From an uncultured Lachnospiraceae bacterium (lineage in GTDB: Bacteria; Bacillota; Clostridia; Lachnospirales; Lachnospiraceae): DNA of 35,690 bases. The position numbers and the translations under genes are program-made. Position 1 is the stretch's first letter. Every line of letters begins with the position of its first letter. The DNA is taken from positions 1 through 35,690 of the forward strand of contig CACZFI010000013.1 of the NCBI GenBank assembly GCA_902780405.1. The letters run 5' to 3'. A model generated the notes under the pieces. The model was not told the DNA's origin. It did not search any database and worked only from the letters and a program-made list of their open reading frames with translations. Of this stretch, positions 17,311-24,879 are shown in pieces.

Positions 17311-18267
17311 GTGTTTGAATTTGAGAAACCCAGAATTGAGATTGTAGAAGTATCAGAGGATAACAAGTACGGCAGGTTCGTAGTAGAACCCTTAGAGCGC
17401 GGTTATGGTATCACGCTCGGAAATTCACTCAGAAGGATCATGTTGTCATCTCTTCCCGGTACGGCAGTCAGCCTCGTGAAGATCAAGGGTGTGCTCCATG
17501 AGTTCTCTTCCATCCCCGGCGTAAAAGAGGATGTGACCGAGATCGTCATGAACATCAAGGAGCTCTGCATCAAGAATAACAGCAGCAGCAACGAGATCAA
17601 GACAGCATACATTGAAGCATCAGGTGATTGCACCGTTACAGCAGGAGATATTCAGGTAGACGGAGATCTCGAGATCTTAAATCCGGATCTTGTGATCGCA
17701 AACCTCTCCGGCGCAGATGCAAAGCTTGAGATGGAGCTTATGATCACCAATGGTCGTGGTTATGTCGGATCCGATAAGAATAAGGATCTTGATTCTTCCA
17801 TCGATGCGATCGCTGTAGATTCCATCTACACACCCGTAGAGCGTGTAAACCTCACGGTTGAGAATACCCGTGTAGGCCAGATCACGGACTACGATAAATT
17901 AACACTCGATGTGTTCACCAACGGTACACTTCCTCCCGACGAGGCAGTCAGCCTTGCGGCGAAGGTACTTTCCGAGCACTTAAGCCTCTTCATCGACCTC
18001 TCCGAGAATGCCAAGACAGTAGATGTCATGGTTGAGAAGACAGATGATGAGAAAGAAAAAGTTCTTGAGATGAACATTGATGAGCTCGAGCTTTCCGTTC
18101 GTTCCTTCAACTGCTTGAAGAGAGCGGGCATCAACACTGTTGAAGAGCTCACCAACAAGACACCTGACGATATGATGAAGGTCAGAAACTTAGGACGTAA
18201 GTCCCTCGATGAGGTTCTGGCTAAGTTAAAGGATCTCGGCCTCTCTTTAAAGAATAGCGAGGAGTAA
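17311..18267 (+). CDS. rpoA: DNA-directed RNA polymerase alpha subunit
   Basis: A 318-residue alpha subunit. The N-terminal dimerisation and assembly domain covers about 1-230 ([20 protein letters not shown]), and the C-terminal domain that contacts UP elements and activators is at about 245-312 ([17 protein letters not shown] and [12 protein letters not shown]). The start is GTG 17311 with AAGGAGG upstream. Position between rpsD and rplQ is canonical. Confidence 0.97.
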   Translation: MFEFEKPRIEIVEVSEDNKYGRFVVEPLERGYGITLGNSLRRIMLSSLPGTAVSLVKIKGVLHEFSSIPGVKEDVTEIVMNIKELCIKNNSSSNEIKTAYIEASGDCTVTAGDIQVDGDLEILNPDLVIANLSGADAKLEMELMITNGRGYVGSDKNKDLDSSIDAIAVDSIYTPVERVNLTVENTRVGQITDYDKLTLDVFTNGTLPPDEAVSLAAKVLSEHLSLFIDLSENAKTVDVMVEKTDDEKEKVLEMNIDELELSVRSFNCLKRAGINTVEELTNKTPDDMMKVRNLGRKSLDEVLAKLKDLGLSLKNSEE

Positions 18268-18269
18268 GA

Positions 18270-18341
18270 GATTCATGCACCGCTTAAGCCGAAGGATGAC
18301 ACAGTCATGAATCAGTAAGCAAAGCGAAGACCCGAAAGGGT
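18270..18341 (+). promoter_or_regulatory. Hairpin-bearing rpoA-rplQ spacer
   Basis: GATTCATG (18270-18277) pairs perfectly with CATGAATC (18306-18313). A second hairpin ACCC-GAAA-GGGT (18330-18341), with a GNRA tetraloop, abuts the AAGGAGG site of rplQ. The role is unknown; local control of L17 translation is possible. Confidence 0.45.
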
Positions 18342-18353
18342 AAGGAGGAAATT

Positions 18354-18890
18354 ATGGCAATGTACAGAAAGCTTGGTAAGAAGTCCGATCAGAGAATGGC
18401 ACTTCTTCGCAACCAGGTAACACAGCTTCTTTATCACGGAAAGATCGAGACCACCGAGGCACGTGCCAAGGAAGTCAGAAAGATCGCTGAGCACCTTATC
18501 ACACTTGCTGTGAAGGAAAAGGATAACTTCGATGAGGTTACCGTATCCGCTAAGGTTGCCAAGAAGGATAAAGACGGCAAGCGTATCAAGGAAGTTGTTG
18601 ACGGTAAGAAGGTAACTCAGTACGATACCGTTGAGAAGAAGGTTAAGAAAGATCAGCCTTCCAGACTTCATGCAAGAAGACAGATGCTCAAGGTTCTCTA
18701 CCCTGTAGTAGAGGTTCCGGCCGATGCTGCAGGCAAGAAGGCAGGAACCAAGAAGATCGACCTTACAGCAAAGCTCTTCGAGGAGTACGGAACAAAGTAT
18801 GCCGGCAGAAACGGCGGTTATACCAGAATCATCAAGATTGGCGAGCGTCGCGGTGACGGAGCTATGAAGGTGATCCTTGAGCTTGTATAA
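18354..18890 (+). CDS. rplQ: 50S ribosomal protein L17 (long form)
   Basis: A 178-residue L17 near the tunnel exit. The N-terminal [19 protein letters not shown] and the C-terminal [17 protein letters not shown] frame are standard, but the protein is some 50-60 residues longer than the usual 116-127. The additional residues are a lysine-rich segment at about 54-101 and a second at about 117-134. I believe long L17 forms occur in related Clostridia. ATG 18354 lies 5 bases after AGGAGG; ATG 18360 is an alternative. Confidence 0.95.
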   Translation: MAMYRKLGKKSDQRMALLRNQVTQLLYHGKIETTEARAKEVRKIAEHLITLAVKEKDNFDEVTVSAKVAKKDKDGKRIKEVVDGKKVTQYDTVEKKVKKDQPSRLHARRQMLKVLYPVVEVPADAAGKKAGTKKIDLTAKLFEEYGTKYAGRNGGYTRIIKIGERRGDGAMKVILELV

Positions 18891-18910
18891 GCGAAAGAAT
18901 TGAAATGACA

Positions 18911-18950
18911 AACTGCCATGTGATATACTCACATGGCAGTTGTTTATTAT
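18911..18950 (+). terminator. Terminator after rplQ
   Basis: A 12-bp perfect stem AACTGCCATGTG/CACATGGCAGTT (18911-18922/18930-18941) with a 7-base loop, then GTTTATTAT. The U tract is imperfect, so some readthrough into ecfA is likely. The right arm contains an ATG that opens a false N-terminal extension of the next gene. Confidence 0.75.
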
Positions 18951-18974
18951 ACGGGAATTTTCGGAGTGGGCGTT

Positions 18975-20717
18975 TTGATCAAGGTAAGAGACCTGGCATT
19001 TGAATATTTCACGAGAGACGAGGAGGAACATCTGACGGATATGGTCAGTGCCATCCGCGGGATACGTTTTGACGCGGCGGGAGGAGATGTGATCGCGATC
19101 GTCGGAAGAAACGGATCCGGAAAGACGACATTTGCCAGGATACTAAACAGACTTCTGCTTCCGATCGAGGGATCGGTGGAGGTTGACGGACTTGATGCGC
19201 TTCTGGAGGAGAATAAATACGAGGTTCGGACGCATGTCGGCATGGTGTTTCAGAACCCGGAAGATCAGATCGTGGGCAGCGTCGTATGTGAGGACGTGGC
19301 CTTCGGAGCCGAGAATATCGGCGTGCCGGAGGGAGAACTCTCCGACAGGGTAAAAGCGGCACTTGCCGCAGTCGGGATGGAAGATGCGTACGACAAGCCG
19401 GTTTCGGCACTTTCGGGCGGCGAGAAGCAGAAGGTGGCCGTCGCGGGCGTGCTTGCGATGGGAACGGGCACGGTGATCTTAGATGAGGCGACATCTATGC
19501 TCGATCCGAAGAGCGCGAAGGAACTTGTCGTCATGATGAAGCGGCTTGCGAAGGAGAAGCATATCACAGTGATCTGGATCACACATGATATGAACCTGCT
19601 CCTTGCATCGGATATCGTCTATGTGATGGACCGGGGACGTATGGTGCTTGCGGGGAGAAGAGACCGTGTGCTTTCCGAAGAGGCAAAACTTGCATCAAGC
19701 GGACTTACGCTTCCCAAGGTGCGCCGTCTGGCGGGTCGTCTTGCCGCATTCGGCGTGATCCCGAGAGGAAATGCGAATTCGGTACGCGGGATCGTGGAGG
19801 AGATGAAGAAGCGTTATCCTTCAAAATTCGGCGTAAAGAGGCATCTTCCGGAGAAGACGTTCGAGGCCGGAAAGGTATCCCTGACCCGCGCCATCCTTGC
19901 GGATCATGTGTCGTATTCCTACGGAAAAAACCGCGTGCTTTCCGACGTGAGTATCTCTGTCGGCAAGGGAGAGTATGTGGCGATCGTAGGCGCAACGGGT
20001 TCCGGAAAGAGTACGCTTCTATCCGTGCTCTCCGGTATTATGAAGCCTGCGGAGGGTACGGTTTATGTGGACGGTATGGATCTCTATGACCGGTCGACAA
20101 CGACGAAGGAGATCCGAAAGAAGATCGGCTACGTATTCCAGTATCCGGAACATCAGCTCTTTGCGGAGAATGTATATGAGGATGTGATCTTCGGACCGAG
20201 AAATCTCGGCGTCTCGGAGATTGAGGCCGAAAAGCGTGCGTACCAGTGCATTGAACTGGTGGGGCTCTCGCAGGACGTATACGATCTTCCTGTTTCATCT
20301 CTGTCGGGTGGTCAGAAGCGCCGCGCTGCAATTGCAGGCGTGCTTGCGATGGAGCCGGAGTATCTGATCCTGGATGAACCGCTTTCCGGTATGGATCCTG
20401 AGGGCAGGGAAGAGATGCTTGCGCTGATGGACTCCCTGCATCGCGAAGCGGGAATCACCATCCTGGTTGTGACCCACGATGTGGAAAGTGTGTCTGCGTA
20501 TGCGGACAGAGTGATCTGTATGGAGGAAGGCAAGGTCGTCGGCGCGGGCGCACCGGCCGAGGTGTTCTACGACATGTACAGGGACGGATATCACGAGATC
20601 CCTGTTGCCGAGAAGCTCCTGTACAGACTGTACGAAGAAGGCCTGCCGGTTGATCTGGCTGCGGCAGGTGAGGATAGAATCGCGGAGGAAGTAAGACGCG
20701 CATGCTTCGGGATGTAA
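18975..20717 (+). CDS. ecfA: Fused energy-coupling factor ATPase EcfA1-EcfA2
   Basis: A single 580-residue chain with two complete ABC ATPase domains, powering ECF-type vitamin and cofactor uptake with EcfT and interchangeable S components. Domain 1: Walker A GRNGSGKTT 44-52, Q-loop Gln93, LSGGE 146-150, VILDE 167-171 with the EcfA1-type ATSMLD, His204. Domain 2: GATGSGKST 339-347, Gln389, LSGGQ 443-447, LILDE 464-468, His501. The order matches separate ecfA1-ecfA2 genes of other Firmicutes, joined by a linker around 245-300. TTG 18975 is chosen because GGAG is 8 bases upstream; an ATG at 18933 lies in the terminator stem. The ecfT start overlaps its end. Confidence 0.9.
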   Translation: MIKVRDLAFEYFTRDEEEHLTDMVSAIRGIRFDAAGGDVIAIVGRNGSGKTTFARILNRLLLPIEGSVEVDGLDALLEENKYEVRTHVGMVFQNPEDQIVGSVVCEDVAFGAENIGVPEGELSDRVKAALAAVGMEDAYDKPVSALSGGEKQKVAVAGVLAMGTGTVILDEATSMLDPKSAKELVVMMKRLAKEKHITVIWITHDMNLLLASDIVYVMDRGRMVLAGRRDRVLSEEAKLASSGLTLPKVRRLAGRLAAFGVIPRGNANSVRGIVEEMKKRYPSKFGVKRHLPEKTFEAGKVSLTRAILADHVSYSYGKNRVLSDVSISVGKGEYVAIVGATGSGKSTLLSVLSGIMKPAEGTVYVDGMDLYDRSTTTKEIRKKIGYVFQYPEHQLFAENVYEDVIFGPRNLGVSEIEAEKRAYQCIELVGLSQDVYDLPVSSLSGGQKRRAAIAGVLAMEPEYLILDEPLSGMDPEGREEMLALMDSLHREAGITILVVTHDVESVSAYADRVICMEEGKVVGAGAPAEVFYDMYRDGYHEIPVAEKLLYRLYEEGLPVDLAAAGEDRIAEEVRRACFGM

Positions 20718-21481
20718 CCATAGGACAATACTATAGCGCTGCCTCGGGCGTGCACAGCCTGGATCCGCGGGTGAAGATCCGGTACGTGCTTTGCATGATC
20801 CTGCTTTTGATCCCGGACAGAAATCCGGTGCTGTACGGTACGCTTACGGCGATATTTGCGCTTGCGCTTATGCTTTCTCGCGTTCCGCTTCGACATCTTA
20901 TGAAGGGGACGACGGGCGTTGCCCTGCTTGTCATCTTCGGTTCGGCGATCAGCGCATTTACCACCTACGGGAGTACACTTTTTACAGTAGGTCCCCTCAC
21001 GGTGACGGAGGAAGGCGTTGTAAAAACGGCGTTTTTGATCTGGCGGATGTTTCTGATGATCGGCTTTGCTTCGCTTCTCATGTATACGACCACGCCTTCG
21101 GAGTTGAACGACGGATTTGAAAAGTGCTTTCACCTTTCGGGAAATGTAGCCATGGGCATCACGATCGCCTTCAGGTTTATACCCGTGCTCCTGTCGGAGT
21201 TAAACCATATCATAACGGCGCAGGCCGCAAGAGGGCTTTCGAAAAGAGGCGGAGGGATCAAAGGATTTATCCGCAGGATGAAGCAACTGCTGCTTCCCCT
21301 CTTTCAAAGCGCATTTGACCGCGCAGGACGGCTGTCGGATGCTATGGAGGCCAGGTGCTATCGTGGAGGCAAGGGCAGGACGAAGCTGCACCCGCTTCGA
21401 TATAAGGGAGCGGACTATGCTGCCTATCTTGTGTTGCTAGCTGTGATCGGCGTATCGATTTGGATGATCATCAGATTTTAA
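20702..21481 (+). CDS. ecfT: Energy-coupling factor transmembrane protein EcfT
   Basis: A 259-residue integral membrane protein with about five hydrophobic segments that couples the EcfA ATPases to substrate-binding S components. SLDPRVKIRYVL at the N terminus and the two coupling motifs QAARGLSKRG and AMEARCYRGG in the cytoplasmic part are visible. The start lies 16 bases inside the end of ecfA, so translation is coupled. No S component is encoded nearby, consistent with a shared (group II) ECF module. Confidence 0.93.
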   Translation: MLRDVTIGQYYSAASGVHSLDPRVKIRYVLCMILLLIPDRNPVLYGTLTAIFALALMLSRVPLRHLMKGTTGVALLVIFGSAISAFTTYGSTLFTVGPLTVTEEGVVKTAFLIWRMFLMIGFASLLMYTTTPSELNDGFEKCFHLSGNVAMGITIAFRFIPVLLSELNHIITAQAARGLSKRGGGIKGFIRRMKQLLLPLFQSAFDRAGRLSDAMEARCYRGGKGRTKLHPLRYKGADYAAYLVLLAVIGVSIWMIIRF

Positions 21482-21492
21482 AGGACGGTATT

Positions 21493-22245
21493 ATGAAGAG
21501 AGTCAAACTCATCGTTGCATATGACGGTACAAATTACTGCGGATGGCAGATTCAAAAGAACGGGATCACCATCGAGGAGGTTTTAAACAGAGAACTGTCA
21601 AGGCTTCTTGCAGAGGAGATCACCGTGATCGGTGCGAGCCGTACGGATTCCGGCGTGCATGCGCTCGGAAATGTGGCTGTCTTTGATACGGAGACGAGGA
21701 TTCCCGCAGAGAAGATATCCTTCGCCTTAAATCAGAGACTGCCGGATGATATAAGGATTACGGATTCCTGCGAAGTGGCACCGGATTTTCATCCGAGGTA
21801 CTGTGATACCATCAAGACCTACGAGTACAGGATCTGGAACGATACATTTCCCAATCCCATCGTCAGGCTCTACTCCAAATTTGTCTACTTTAAGATCGAT
21901 GTGGAGAAGATGGAGAAGGCGGCCGCTTATCTGGTGGGAGAGCACGACTTCAAATCCTTCTGTACGCCGAGAACCCAGGTGGAGAGCACGGTGCGAACGG
22001 TGACGGAGATTTCGTTTCGCCGCGAGGATAAGATGATCATTATGACGATCCGCGGAACCGGTTTTCTGTACAATATGGTCCGCATCATCATGGGAACCCT
22101 TTTAAAATGTGGCATGAACATGTACCCGCCCGAGCATGTAAAGGAGATTCTCGAGGCGTGTGACAGGGCTGTTGCGGGTCCGAAAGCAGAGGCTTGCGGA
22201 CTTACGCTGGTGGGCATTGATTATCTTGACGAAAACCGCATATAA
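21493..22245 (+). CDS. truA: tRNA pseudouridine(38-40) synthase TruA
   Basis: A 250-residue enzyme that makes pseudouridine at positions 38-40 of the tRNA anticodon arm. The catalytic aspartate is Asp52 in GASRTDSGVHALGN, and YDGTNYCGWQIQ is the N-terminal mark. The start is ATG 21493, 11 bases after the ecfT stop, behind AAGGACGG; the longer frame overlaps ecfT. Its last codons contain the -35 element of the following transcription unit. Confidence 0.96.
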   Translation: MKRVKLIVAYDGTNYCGWQIQKNGITIEEVLNRELSRLLAEEITVIGASRTDSGVHALGNVAVFDTETRIPAEKISFALNQRLPDDIRITDSCEVAPDFHPRYCDTIKTYEYRIWNDTFPNPIVRLYSKFVYFKIDVEKMEKAAAYLVGEHDFKSFCTPRTQVESTVRTVTEISFRREDKMIIMTIRGTGFLYNMVRIIMGTLLKCGMNMYPPEHVKEILEACDRAVAGPKAEACGLTLVGIDYLDENRI

Positions 22246-22255
22246 GTTGTAAAAT
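22226..22255 (+). promoter_or_regulatory. Promoter of the FIST-EAL signalling unit
   Basis: TTGACG (22226-22231) inside the end of truA, an 18-base spacer and TAAAAT (22250-22255). The predicted start is near 22262, at the base of the first leader hairpin. Confidence 0.65.
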
Positions 22256-22261
22256 AAGCAT

Positions 22262-22365
22262 GTATGCGTGGCTTCTGTTATCTGAGGGGGTAACGGAGAC
22301 GCATAACGGTGGATCTCTCGGACGGCGGGGTGCGAAACGAGGATCCGGGAGCCGGGGGTTACGCT
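22262..22365 (+). promoter_or_regulatory. Two-hairpin 5' leader of the FIST-EAL gene
   Basis: Hairpin 1 pairs TATGCGT 22263-22269 with ACGCATA 22299-22305 and contains GTTA/TAAC (22277-22280/22291-22294). Hairpin 2 pairs GGATC-CTCG (22311-22320, one bulged T) with CGAG-GATCC (22338-22346) around a 17-base loop. A downstream GTTAC (22358-22362) just before the start codon is complementary to GTAAC in hairpin 1, so alternative folds can be imagined. It resembles a riboswitch-sized leader but lacks the conserved core of the c-di-GMP-I (GEMM) class. Confidence 0.55.
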
Positions 22366-24879
22366 ATGTTTACATGGAATTTTCAATTTGTTTCAAAAGC
22401 CAAGCTCGCAGAGACATTTAATCAGCTGATGCTCGAGCGCGAGAAGGGCGATATTCTTATCAGAATCCATACTGCAATTCATAAGGGTGATGAGGCCGTA
22501 GAACTGGCTGCATTCATCAAATCATTGGCTCCGAAAGCCAGAATTTTCGGTACAAGCACGTCCGCTGTCATAAGCGGGGGAAGACTGCTTCATGATCAGT
22601 GTGTGATTTCTGTCACCAGAATGAATGAAGGAAAGATCAAGTCTGCCCGGATTGATTTCAAGGATCCGGAGAGCGGGCTTTTGCTTTCTCCCGATATACT
22701 GTGTCGAAAGATAGACGAAGAGGTGCTTCGCGATGACACGAAGATGATGCTTTGTTTTGTTACCGGAAAGTACGGCGACGTCTACGACTTTGTGGAGACA
22801 ACCAATGACTACTTCCCGGGTGTGCAGATGATCGGCGGTGTCGCCAATGCCCCTGCCATCGCTGTGGAAAGTTTTTCGGAGTCGGGCTTTGTGTTCGATG
22901 AGACGGGCTGGTCGGAAGATAGTCTGATGGTTGCATCGATCAGCGGACGTCGCGTGGAGAGTGTATCCTCCTATGCAACGGGTGCCTGTGTGATCGGCGA
23001 CGAGATGGAGGTTACAAAGACAGACGGTGCGAAGGTGCTTACCATAGACGGCGTGCCCGCACCCGAGAAGTTCAGGGAGGACATCGGCGACGATGTTCGC
23101 GAGCATCCCGAACTTGCGATCCTGTTTCCCTATGTATATGCAGGGACAGACGATGTTCCTGTTCTGATGCTTTATTCCGAGGACTTTCTGTCCGCAAATC
23201 ACAATGTTACCGCCGGAAAGAGAATCAAGCGCGCCTTCATCTACGATCGGAAGATGGTTTCCGATAACCGTACGCTGTTTGAAAAGATCGAAAACTTTGA
23301 GAAGGCCGAGACGATCTTCGGCTACTCTTGTACCGCAAGATCGATGCTTTACTCCAACTGTGTAAAGTGGGAGCTTTCCATATATGAGAATTCCAATATG
23401 TGCGGTTGTATCACCGAGGGCGAGTTCGTATGGGCAAACGGCCGCAATACATTTGCCAACTGCGCTTTCAGCGTATCGGCGGTGGGCGAGGCTCCTACAG
23501 TCCAGCAGTACAATCCCTATGTGCTGTCGCATACGGCGACTTTAAAGACCGACAACCGCAAATTGATCGACTACCTGACGGTGATGGAGGACCGCCTTGA
23601 GCGTGAAGAAAACTATGCGGTGGCGGATCGTCTGAAGGAATTTATCAGCAAGTTTGAAAGCAAGATCCTCTATGCAGAGGAGGAATTCATGAACGAAGCG
23701 GCGCTGAATATGGATATCAGCCTCCGCGGTTATGACAGGATCTGCGTCATCAACGTACTTGATACGACGGGTATGCGCCTGGTGTTCTCCGATCAGATGA
23801 TCGCCGCCACGCGCAAGAACTATATGAACAAGTGCGCAAAGTTTGCGCAAAGCAAGAGATACAGATTCTACCTCCTCGACAGGTGGGAGATCGTGATCGC
23901 GGCACCGTCCTATATGGTTTCCCTTTATAACTTCTCAAAGGATATGCGCGAGCTTCAGAAGGAACTCTCGCGTTTTACGGAGGAAGATATTGCTATCGTG
24001 CCTGTCTTCTGCGTGTTAAATGACTGCCGTGTCGAAAGCGTCCGCAATGTATACAGCGCGGCACGCGTCGAAATGATGAAAAAGAATGTACAGTTCCACG
24101 TACACAGCATGCGTGAATCCAATCCGGATGCGGAGATCATGCGCGAGAGATACCACATGGTGAACGTGATCAACTATGCGCTCTCTCACGATAAGGTGAT
24201 TCCGCACTATCAGGGGATCTACGACAGCAAGGAGAATACGATCCGTCACTACGAGTCTCTGATGCGTCTGGAGGATGAGAGCGGAAGGATCTATTATCCG
24301 GGCGAGTTTCTGGATGTGGCGAGAGCTTACGGACTGCTTTATGATTCCCTTTCGATCACGATGATCCGAAAGGTATTTGAGCGGTTCAAGGATATTGAGG
24401 ACAGGAGCGTCAGCATCAATCTCTCCATGAGAGATATCAAGAACGAGGAGATCATCAATTACATTTACGACTTCCTTTCAACGGTGGCGCATCCCGGCAA
24501 TTTTGTATTTGAGATCTTAGAGAACGAGGATGTGGACGATTACAACAGCCTGGTTCGTTTTGTGGACAATATCCATCGCTACGGCGGACTGATATCCATC
24601 GACGATTTCGGTGCCGGATACTCCAATTTGCAGCATCTGACCAGCATTCATTCGGACTACATCAAGATTGACGGTTCGATCGTGCGCAACTGCTGTAACG
24701 ATTCCGAATCCGAGAAACTGGTGGCGCTGATCATGGGATGGAAGGACCTTTCGGATCGTGACATCCGCGTGGTGGCCGAATTTGTTGAGAACGAGGAAAT
24801 CTGCAACAAACTCAAGCTCTACAACGTGGACTGCCTGCAGGGCTACTATTTCTCAAGACCTTCAACGGAGATCAAATAA
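22366..24879 (+). CDS. FIST-domain sensor with C-terminal EAL c-di-GMP phosphodiesterase
   Basis: An 837-residue soluble protein. A FIST N/C sensory region spans about 25-380 (GTSTSAVISGG near 62; GYSCTAR near 319; CGCITEGEF near 347). A helical, coiled-coil-like stretch follows at about 395-450, then a region at 453-580 resembling a degenerate GGDEF fold without GGDEF. The EAL domain is about 600-837 with all key residues: Gln616, Glu630 in ExLxR, Asn685, Glu716, Asp746-Asp747 in DDFG, Lys767, Glu805, Gln825. It is therefore predicted to hydrolyse c-di-GMP. ATG 22366 gives the FIST start; the site before it (GGGGG) is weak, and the frame from GTG 22309 runs through the leader. FIST domains are thought to sense small ligands such as amino acids; the ligand here is unknown. 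Confidence 0.88.
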   Translation: MFTWNFQFVSKAKLAETFNQLMLEREKGDILIRIHTAIHKGDEAVELAAFIKSLAPKARIFGTSTSAVISGGRLLHDQCVISVTRMNEGKIKSARIDFKDPESGLLLSPDILCRKIDEEVLRDDTKMMLCFVTGKYGDVYDFVETTNDYFPGVQMIGGVANAPAIAVESFSESGFVFDETGWSEDSLMVASISGRRVESVSSYATGACVIGDEMEVTKTDGAKVLTIDGVPAPEKFREDIGDDVREHPELAILFPYVYAGTDDVPVLMLYSEDFLSANHNVTAGKRIKRAFIYDRKMVSDNRTLFEKIENFEKAETIFGYSCTARSMLYSNCVKWELSIYENSNMCGCITEGEFVWANGRNTFANCAFSVSAVGEAPTVQQYNPYVLSHTATLKTDNRKLIDYLTVMEDRLEREENYAVADRLKEFISKFESKILYAEEEFMNEAALNMDISLRGYDRICVINVLDTTGMRLVFSDQMIAATRKNYMNKCAKFAQSKRYRFYLLDRWEIVIAAPSYMVSLYNFSKDMRELQKELSRFTEEDIAIVPVFCVLNDCRVESVRNVYSAARVEMMKKNVQFHVHSMRESNPDAEIMRERYHMVNVINYALSHDKVIPHYQGIYDSKENTIRHYESLMRLEDESGRIYYPGEFLDVARAYGLLYDSLSITMIRKVFERFKDIEDRSVSINLSMRDIKNEEIINYIYDFLSTVAHPGNFVFEILENEDVDDYNSLVRFVDNIHRYGGLISIDDFGAGYSNLQHLTSIHSDYIKIDGSIVRNCCNDSESEKLVALIMGWKDLSDRDIRVVAEFVENEEICNKLKLYNVDCLQGYYFSRPSTEIK

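Noticed and set aside
18933..18974. ATG start of the fused EcfA at 18933
   Set aside because: That ATG is within the right arm of the rplQ terminator hairpin and lacks a binding site; TTG 18975 has GGAG and gives the family start.
22262..22365. c-di-GMP-I (GEMM) riboswitch in front of the FIST-EAL gene
   Set aside because: A GACGCATAAC stretch and a final GCCGGGGGTTAC recall the motif, but the GCACAGGGCAAACC core and the matching helix order are absent.
22522..23532. Long minus-strand open frame of 336 codons opposite the FIST-EAL gene
   Set aside because: It is a codon-composition shadow of a well-supported plus-strand gene with full domain evidence, without its own binding site or recognisable domains.
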